NCBI GenBank assembly: GCA_900769095.1 | Contig: CAAGFH010000222.1 | Coordinates: 1-12,147, forward strand | DNA length: 12,147 nucleotides | Direction: 5' to 3' | Source: Methanobacteriaceae archaeon | Lineage (GTDB): Archaea > Methanobacteriota > Methanobacteria > Methanobacteriales > Methanobacteriaceae | Shown: in pieces, positions 6,576 through 12,147 of the stretch | Layout of the letters: each line of letters starts with the position of its first letter | How positions within the stretch are numbered: the first letter of the stretch is position 1 | Program-made: the position numbers and the translations under genes | Notes under the pieces: model-generated | What the model saw: only the letters and a program-made list of their open reading frames with translations | The model's database searches: none | What the model was told of the DNA's origin: nothing

Positions 6576-6622
6576 AGAGAAAGATTTTCCCATCACAAAA
6601 TGTGATGGAGAATTTATCTTCT
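6576..6622 (-). terminator. Terminator hairpin downstream of glutamate dehydrogenase
   Basis: CCATCACA (6590-6597) and TGTGATGG (6601-6608) form a perfect eight-pair stem around AAA. Imperfect outer pairing runs from about 6576 to 6622. On the minus strand the stem is followed by GAAAATCTTTCTC, a T-rich tail. It lies about 55 bases past the TAG of glutamate dehydrogenase and probably ends that transcript. Confidence 0.6.
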
Positions 6623-6661
6623 CAATGATGTTTTCTCTATTTAATTTAAATATGGGTGAAT

Positions 6662-7999
<1,338 letters not shown>

Positions 8000-8004
8000 T
8001 TATT

Positions 8005-8009
8005 CCTCC
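8005..8009 (-). promoter_or_regulatory. Strong ribosome binding site of glutamate dehydrogenase
   Basis: GGAGG on the minus strand, eight bases before the ATG at 7996, a near-ideal match to the anti-Shine-Dalgarno sequence. It suits a highly translated gene. Confidence 0.75.
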
Positions 8010-8431
8010 AAAATTAAATTTCTAATTTATTTGAGAATATTATTAAATTAAATTTTTTTGCTGACTTTGCAGCAGATTTAACAATATAATTAATTATATG
8101 GATGTTCTCATATTTAAATATTATTCAATTTTTAGTAAAATATTAAATCAAATCCCATATATTTTAATAATTATGTTAAACAATGTACAATAAAATATAA
8201 CAAATAATAATTAATTGAACATAACTTTTAAGATAAAAATTTAAAATGTCTAACTAAAATAATCAAAAAATGGACAAAGTCGGAAAATCATTGCCAACCA
8301 ACAAATTCCGAAGTCATGAAAAATACAAAAACCACATTTTCAAACTAAAAAATCATGAAAATCCGAACAATATATAACAGTATTTTAAAAAAAATAAACA
8401 AAAATATATAGAAAATAAAAAAGCACATTGC

Positions 8432-8439
8432 TTTATATA
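8432..8439 (+). promoter_or_regulatory. TATA box of the small gene at 8513
   Basis: TTTATATA, a consensus archaeal TATA box. It would start transcription near 8460 and give a leader of about 50 bases carrying the imperfect palindrome at 8468-8491 and a GTGAT ribosome binding site just before the ATG. Confidence 0.55.
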
Positions 8440-8467
8440 CCATTATCGACAATATACAATATATAAT

Positions 8468-8491
8468 ACACTGAAAATTAAATTTTAGTGT
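8468..8491. repeat. Imperfect palindrome in the leader of the small gene
   Basis: ACACTGAAAATT (8468-8479) and AATTTTAGTGT (8481-8491) are inverted copies differing by one bulged C. The element sits right after the predicted transcription start and 21 bases before the ATG. It could be a repressor site or a leader hairpin. AT-richness makes chance possible. Confidence 0.4.
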
Positions 8492-8512
8492 ACAAACTAG
8501 CAAAGTGATTTA

Positions 8513-8731
8513 ATGAACGGGGACAAAGTAACAAAAACACAATATGATAAATTAAAAAACAGCTATCTTGCAAAAAACAGAACACTACACTCATTGTATG
8601 TAGAAATTAACGAGGAAACACCAGTAAACCAACAGTTATTTTTTAAATTAATCAACAAGATCCGCCAAGAAGAAGGATTAAGTGATTATTATACAATAGA
8701 TAAAAAGAAAAAAAGAGAAGCAATATTATAG
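8513..8731 (+). CDS. Unrecognised 72-residue basic protein
   Basis: I do not recognise this family. The protein is short, lysine-rich and predicted soluble, with no cysteines, tryptophans, signal peptide or membrane segment. It reads as two or three helices (about residues 9-30, 37-54) separated by a turn at NEETPVNQQ, and ends in a basic tail, KKKKREAIL. A small helical nucleic-acid-binding protein is conceivable from the charge and helix layout, but this is inference only. Support for it being a gene is good. A consensus TATA box lies at 8432-8439 and a GTGAT ribosome binding site three bases before the ATG. The codon use is like its neighbours, and a hairpin follows the TAG. It is convergent with aRF1. 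Confidence 0.7.
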   Translation: MNGDKVTKTQYDKLKNSYLAKNRTLHSLYVEINEETPVNQQLFFKLINKIRQEEGLSDYYTIDKKKKREAIL

Positions 8732-8734
8732 AAA

Positions 8735-8757
8735 AATTTGGAATTTATTCCAAAATT
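8735..8757. terminator. Hairpin between convergent small gene and aRF1
   Basis: TTTGGAAT (8737-8744) and ATTCCAAA (8747-8754) are exact inverted copies, with outer AA/TT pairing across one bulge. The element fills the 32-base space between the two stop codons and is the likely shared terminator. Confidence 0.5.
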
Positions 8758-8763
8758 CTATAA

Positions 8764-10008
8764 TTAGTATTCAACATAATATCTTAAAACAGCAGCAATA
8801 CCACCAAATGCTCTGAAAAGTTGCATACCTTCTTCAGTTTCAGTGGAAATGAATTCTACAACAGTATTCATTTCTTCTGCTTTTTCAACAAATTCATCAG
8901 CTAAATCTTTAGACGCTACTTCTTTAAAAGTATCATTACAGTTAGGACATTTTTCATCGAATTTATCTGCTTCAGCCTGAGTTTTAACAGTTGCTTCAAT
9001 TTGAGTACCACAGTTGGTACATTCAAATGTTTTACGCATGCTGGATAAATCTTCAGAGATAAGTAAAGTGTCTACAGCACCCATAATCAAGTTAGTTCTA
9101 ACCTGATTTTCACCGTAGGAACATAATCCTTTGTCTTTGGTTAATTCTTTTAAGAATCTTTGAACTTGTTTTTTCTCATGCATTACATCTAAGTTATCTA
9201 AGATGTCTGCAGATTTATCAATAACTTCACGAATACCAGGTTCTCCAGTATATGAAGTATCTACTGTTGCAATTATTTTGTCTTTAAGTTCATATTGGAG
9301 GTAATCTCCTTGAATGAATTCTTCTTTGGTAAAACCAGGTCCACCAACAATAATTCCTTTTAAATCATCTTTGAGATCTAAAAAGTCATCATTCATATGT
9401 TCTCCAACACGTTTTTTAAACTCGTGAGCAGCAAGGTCAATTACACGGTCAAACCTTCTTTGTGATTGTCCCCCAGCCTTGTGCTTACCTGGAACACCAC
9501 TGGTCAAGTGAGATAAAATATTAACTTTTTTACCTTTTAATGTAGCAATAGTAGCTTCTTTTCTGTCAACTACTGCAAGACCGTAGGTATCTCTTTCTTC
9601 AATGATTTCTTCTAAAGGTTCAACGAAAAATTCGTTGTTACATTTATACCAGTAGGTTGTAATTGGTTCAGGTGGTTCTAAAACGAATTTTTCCATCTTT
9701 TCAGTACCCGGACCACCTTTAGGAATCATACCTACAAATAAAACTAAACCATTTGCAGGAGGTTGTTTGTATAAACGTATGCTTTGTAAGATTACTTCAA
9801 TTGCAGATTGTACATTTTTTCTTGTTTGTTTACTCTTAATGTTAGCACTTTGTCCGAGTTCATCTCTCATGTGCTTACCAACATCACTTAATTGTTTATC
9901 AGGCGGAATGTAAACGGAAACAAGCTCTGTACCTCTACCTCTTTTTCCAGATAATTCTTTTAAAGTTTTTTTGAATTCATATAATTCTTTTGATGATACT
10001 TCAGCCAT
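8764..10008 (-). CDS. prf1: Peptide chain release factor aRF1
   Basis: Recognises stop codons in the ribosomal A site and triggers hydrolysis of peptidyl-tRNA. Archaeal aRF1, the homologue of eukaryotic eRF1, normally reads all three stops. At 414 residues it is full length. Domain 1 shows [13 protein letters not shown] (residues 24-36), the decoding motif NIKS at 56-59 within GQSANIKS, and YKCNNEF at 121-127 (the YxCxxxF element). Domain 2 has GGQ at 179-181, the catalytic loop, in [12 protein letters not shown]. Domain 3 carries an archaeal zinc-ribbon-like set, C330, C333, C354 and C357. The bases before NIKS read QSA, not the eukaryotic TAS. I believe this occurs in related methanogens, so it is not evidence of altered decoding by itself. 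The ATG at 10008 is preceded by AAGGGAT, a modest binding site. It ends in TAA. Confidence 0.96.
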   Translation of the reverse strand: MAEVSSKELYEFKKTLKELSGKRGRGTELVSVYIPPDKQLSDVGKHMRDELGQSANIKSKQTRKNVQSAIEVILQSIRLYKQPPANGLVLFVGMIPKGGPGTEKMEKFVLEPPEPITTYWYKCNNEFFVEPLEEIIEERDTYGLAVVDRKEATIATLKGKKVNILSHLTSGVPGKHKAGGQSQRRFDRVIDLAAHEFKKRVGEHMNDDFLDLKDDLKGIIVGGPGFTKEEFIQGDYLQYELKDKIIATVDTSYTGEPGIREVIDKSADILDNLDVMHEKKQVQRFLKELTKDKGLCSYGENQVRTNLIMGAVDTLLISEDLSSMRKTFECTNCGTQIEATVKTQAEADKFDEKCPNCNDTFKEVASKDLADEFVEKAEEMNTVVEFISTETEEGMQLFRAFGGIAAVLRYYVEY

Positions 10009-10057
10009 GTTATCCCTTATAATAATTAAATCAGTATAATAGTATAAATTATCTTTT

Positions 10058-10069
10058 TTTATATATAAA
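10058..10069 (-). promoter_or_regulatory. TATA box of aRF1, symmetric
   Basis: TTTATATATAAA, about 50 bases before the ATG at 10008, would start the aRF1 transcript near 10037 with a leader of roughly 30 bases. The element is its own reverse complement, so it could also drive the divergent Dus gene with a leader of about 58 bases. Confidence 0.5.
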
Positions 10070-10118
10070 TAATTAATGAAAAAATAGCCTAATTTTGACT
10101 AAATCACCAAAAACAATA

Positions 10119-10127
10119 ATATATAAT
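10119..10127 (+). promoter_or_regulatory. TATA box of the Dus gene (leaderless transcript likely)
   Basis: ATATATAAT is centred about 24 bases before the ATG at 10147, and no ribosome binding site lies between them. This is the arrangement expected for a leaderless mRNA. The symmetric element at 10058-10069 is an alternative promoter. Confidence 0.45.
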
Positions 10128-10146
10128 TAAAAGAAATAAGAATGTA

Positions 10147-11145
10147 ATGAAATGGAAAATTGGTAATGTTAAAATAGCAAATCAGATAGTTCTAGCCCCA
10201 ATGGCAGGAATATGTGACCATGCATTCAGAAGTATAATTAAAACCATGGGTTGTGGTTTAATTGAAACTGAAATGGTTTCAGACAAAGCAATAATGTACA
10301 ATAACTTCAAAACCCAAGAAATGCTATTTATGAAAGATGAGGAAAGACCTATTTCACAGCAAATCTTTGGCTGCGGCACAGAATCATTTAAAGTAGCTTC
10401 ACAATACATTTATGAAAATATGAAACCTGACATTATCGATATCAATATGGGATGTCCTGTTAAAAAAGTAGCTATTAAATCAAAGGCAGGAAGTGCTCTT
10501 TTAAAAGATCCAGACAAAGCAAGAAAGATTGTTGAGACTGTTGTAGATACAGTTCCAATACCAGTTACTGCTAAAATTAGAAGTGGATGGGATGAAAGTA
10601 GCATTAATGCAGTTGAAATGGCTAAATTAATAGAAGATGCAGGTGCATCAGCAATTACTGTTCATCCACGTACCCGCCATCAAAGATATGATGTTCCAGC
10701 AGACTGGTCTTTAATCAAAGAAGTTAAAGATAGTGTTTCAATCCCAGTTATTGGAAATGGAGATGTTCGCTCCTGCTATGATGCTAAAAGAATGCTTGAT
10801 GAAACTGGCTGTGATGCGGTAATGATTGGAAGAGCAACTCTTGGAAATCCATGGCTTATAAAACAATGTATTGACTATATTGACCATAATATTGAGCCTG
10901 AGAGAATTTCAGTTGAAGAAAAAATAAAAATGGCAAAAAGACATGCAGATATTCTTGAAAAGACACTGCCTGAAAAATTAGCAATTTCAAGAATGAGAAC
11001 CCAGACTGCATATTATATGAAAGGAATGTATAGAACTGTTGATATAAAGCCAAGATTGTTCAAAATGAACACAAAAGAAGAAATATTTGATTTATTGGAT
11101 GAATATTTATCAACCCATAAAGATGATTTTGTAAGAATGTTCTAA
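10147..11145 (+). CDS. tRNA-dihydrouridine synthase, DusB-like
   Basis: An FMN-dependent enzyme that uses NADPH to reduce specific uridines in tRNA to dihydrouridine. The TIM barrel carries APMAGICDHAFR (residues 17-28) for FMN binding and INMGCPVKK (99-107), with Cys103 as the catalytic proton donor. It also has KIRSGWD (143-149), the VHPRTR segment with His173, NGDV (204-207) and MIGRATLGNPW (226-236). The C-terminal helical part, RMRTQTAYYMKGM and onward, is the RNA-binding domain. At 332 residues it has DusB/NifR3 length. I cannot say which uridine is modified. The family is widespread in bacteria and patchy in archaea, so a bacterial origin is possible but not shown. It is divergent from aRF1 and ends in TAA. 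Confidence 0.93.
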   Translation: MKWKIGNVKIANQIVLAPMAGICDHAFRSIIKTMGCGLIETEMVSDKAIMYNNFKTQEMLFMKDEERPISQQIFGCGTESFKVASQYIYENMKPDIIDINMGCPVKKVAIKSKAGSALLKDPDKARKIVETVVDTVPIPVTAKIRSGWDESSINAVEMAKLIEDAGASAITVHPRTRHQRYDVPADWSLIKEVKDSVSIPVIGNGDVRSCYDAKRMLDETGCDAVMIGRATLGNPWLIKQCIDYIDHNIEPERISVEEKIKMAKRHADILEKTLPEKLAISRMRTQTAYYMKGMYRTVDIKPRLFKMNTKEEIFDLLDEYLSTHKDDFVRMF

Positions 11146-11196
11146 TTAAAAAACTTTATAAGACATTATAAGTTAATTATTAAAGTAAGTGATAGT

Positions 11197-11706
11197 ATGG
11201 TTTTAAGAAGATGCCCACAATGTGGTTCAACAAGTGACGACCAATATGGTTTTTGTATTAAATGTGGTTATGAATTTCCAAAAATAGACCCAACAAAAAA
11301 ACAATGTCCGTTATGTGGAGTAGAAAATCCTGACGAAGCAGAATTTTGTGTTAAATGTGGAACACCATTAGTATTGAATAATTTTAATGCTCAAGGAAAA
11401 ATAAATCCAATTATAATTAATAAAAATGCTGGAGCACCTGTTTCAGCACCAGCCCAAGGAAAATGGACTAGATTGATTATCATATTTGGATATGTTTTCT
11501 CAATTTTAGGTGGTCTTATAGGATTAATCCTTGCACTTTATTTAGTTACAAGAAAAGACCCAAGCCTAAGAAAACACGGAATTATCCAGCTTGCAATATT
11601 CGGATTCTATGTTGTAGTAATTGCTGCACTATACGCAAGTGGAATGATACCGCCTGAATTAATAACTAACTATACTCAACTACTCGCTGGAAACTTTACC
11701 CGCTAA
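11197..11706 (+). CDS. Double zinc-ribbon protein with two membrane segments
   Basis: A 169-residue protein with two N-terminal zinc ribbons, each a CxxC pair: C6/C9 with C20/C23 and C37/C40 with C51/C54. A low-complexity linker (about 55-88, rich in Asn, Ala and Pro) and two hydrophobic helices (about 92-117 and 129-148) follow. The layout suggests a small membrane protein whose zinc ribbons stay in the cytoplasm. Such proteins are common in methanogens and their function is generally unknown, so I assign none. The ATG at 11197 follows GTGAT at 11189-11193 with a short spacer, and TTTATAAG near 11154-11161 could be its TATA box. It follows the Dus gene by 51 bases on the same strand. Its last 27 bases overlap the 3' end of the convergent acetyltransferase gene. 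Confidence 0.85.
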   Translation: MVLRRCPQCGSTSDDQYGFCIKCGYEFPKIDPTKKQCPLCGVENPDEAEFCVKCGTPLVLNNFNAQGKINPIIINKNAGAPVSAPAQGKWTRLIIIFGYVFSILGGLIGLILALYLVTRKDPSLRKHGIIQLAIFGFYVVVIAALYASGMIPPELITNYTQLLAGNFTR

Positions 11707-12132
11707 AGGTAAATACATAACAATAGCACCATCACCATTTGAATAATACTTAGGAACAACCCTATCCTGTTTAAAATTAAATTTTTTGTAAAATTCAATA
11801 GCTCCAGTATTGTTTTCATTAACTTCAAGAAAAATTGTATCTAAATTAAGTAAGGACAATATTGAGATCGCCTTAACCAAAAGCTGGGTTCCAGCTCCCA
11901 AACGTCTGTATTTTTCATCAACAGCTATTGAAATAATATGTCCGTTAAACTCATATTTAACCCAAAACATTACATAACCAATTACATACCCTTCATGTTC
12001 AGCTACTAGAAATCCTATACCCATTTCATATAACTGCTGAAACATTTTCATCCCGTATGATTGGTCAAAAGATGAATTTTCTATTTCAAAAACTCTTTTT
12101 AAATCATTTGGATTAAATTTTCGTATAATCAT
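11680..12132 (-). CDS. GNAT acetyltransferase, RimI-like protein N-terminal acetyltransferase
   Basis: A 150-residue GNAT protein close to RimI and the archaeal N-terminal acetyltransferase (NAT/Ard1) type, which acetylates protein N-termini including ribosomal proteins. Motif A is IISIAVDEKYRRLGAGTQLL (residues 66-85) with the acetyl-CoA loop RRLGAG at 76-81. Motif B is LEVNENNTGAIEFYKKFNF (102-120), the classic RimI-type asparagine and tyrosine set. The ending YYSNGDGAIVM (129-139) matches the usual YY-x-x-GxDAxxM pattern with a Gly-Asp-Gly-Ala variant. I chose ATG 12132, giving MIIRKF. A TTG at 12138 would add two residues. No ribosome binding site is visible in the few bases left before the window edge. 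It ends in TAG inside the zinc-ribbon gene. Confidence 0.88.
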   Translation of the reverse strand: MIIRKFNPNDLKRVFEIENSSFDQSYGMKMFQQLYEMGIGFLVAEHEGYVIGYVMFWVKYEFNGHIISIAVDEKYRRLGAGTQLLVKAISILSLLNLDTIFLEVNENNTGAIEFYKKFNFKQDRVVPKYYSNGDGAIVMYLPLAGKVSSE

Positions 12133-12147
12133 AATCAATAACTATAA

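Noticed and set aside
8270..8377. Annotating the 35-codon frame as a gene
   Set aside because: It has no ribosome binding site and is very short, with composition expected for random AT-rich sequence. It is kept only as part of a finding.

Overview
The window looks like a piece of an archaeal chromosome, most likely a host-associated methanogen of the order Methanobacteriales (Methanobrevibacter-like). The sequence is very AT-rich. It encodes an archaeal peptide chain release factor aRF1. Several starts follow a GGTGAT- or GGAGG-type ribosome binding site, and others look leaderless, with a TATA box about 25 bases before the ATG. I saw no rRNA, tRNA, CRISPR array, insertion sequence or phage module.

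Layout. 1-830: two leftward genes, an unrecognised protein cut by the window edge and a nitroreductase. 953-2146: rightward aspartate kinase, then a 370-base gap with strong hairpins. 2517-3467: a divergent pair, a PaaI-like hotdog thioesterase and a GNAT acetyltransferase. 3585-6442: three consecutive broken genes, namely a CPBP (CAAX-type) membrane protease, a POT/PTR2-type transporter and an MGMT-like DNA-binding-domain protein. 6662-7996: leftward NADP-type glutamate dehydrogenase, visibly richer in GC than its surroundings, behind a 516-base gap. 8513-8731: an unrecognised 72-residue protein with its own promoter. 8764-10008: aRF1. 10147-11145: DusB-like tRNA-dihydrouridine synthase, divergent from aRF1. 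11197-11706: double zinc-ribbon membrane protein. 11680-12132: RimI-like acetyltransferase, whose 3' end overlaps that of the zinc-ribbon gene.

Most of this is housekeeping: amino-acid biosynthesis (aspartate kinase, glutamate dehydrogenase), translation and tRNA modification (aRF1, Dus, RimI-like) and small-molecule transferases. The genes are mostly single transcription units with hairpin terminators between convergent pairs, not one functional cluster. The most notable feature is the block of three adjacent disrupted genes. Together they carry two in-frame TGA codons, two single-base frameshifts and a lost start codon. I considered whether TGA is read as tryptophan here. A local decay (or assembly-error) explanation fits better, because all 21 Trp codons in the other genes are TGG, one apparent TGA turned out to be a single-base deletion, and the nitroreductase ends with TGA. 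I did not find a convincing undescribed system. The candidates most worth checking are the POT gene with its single TGA, the tandem hairpins at 2358-2425, and the GC-enriched spot inside the glutamate dehydrogenase upstream gap.
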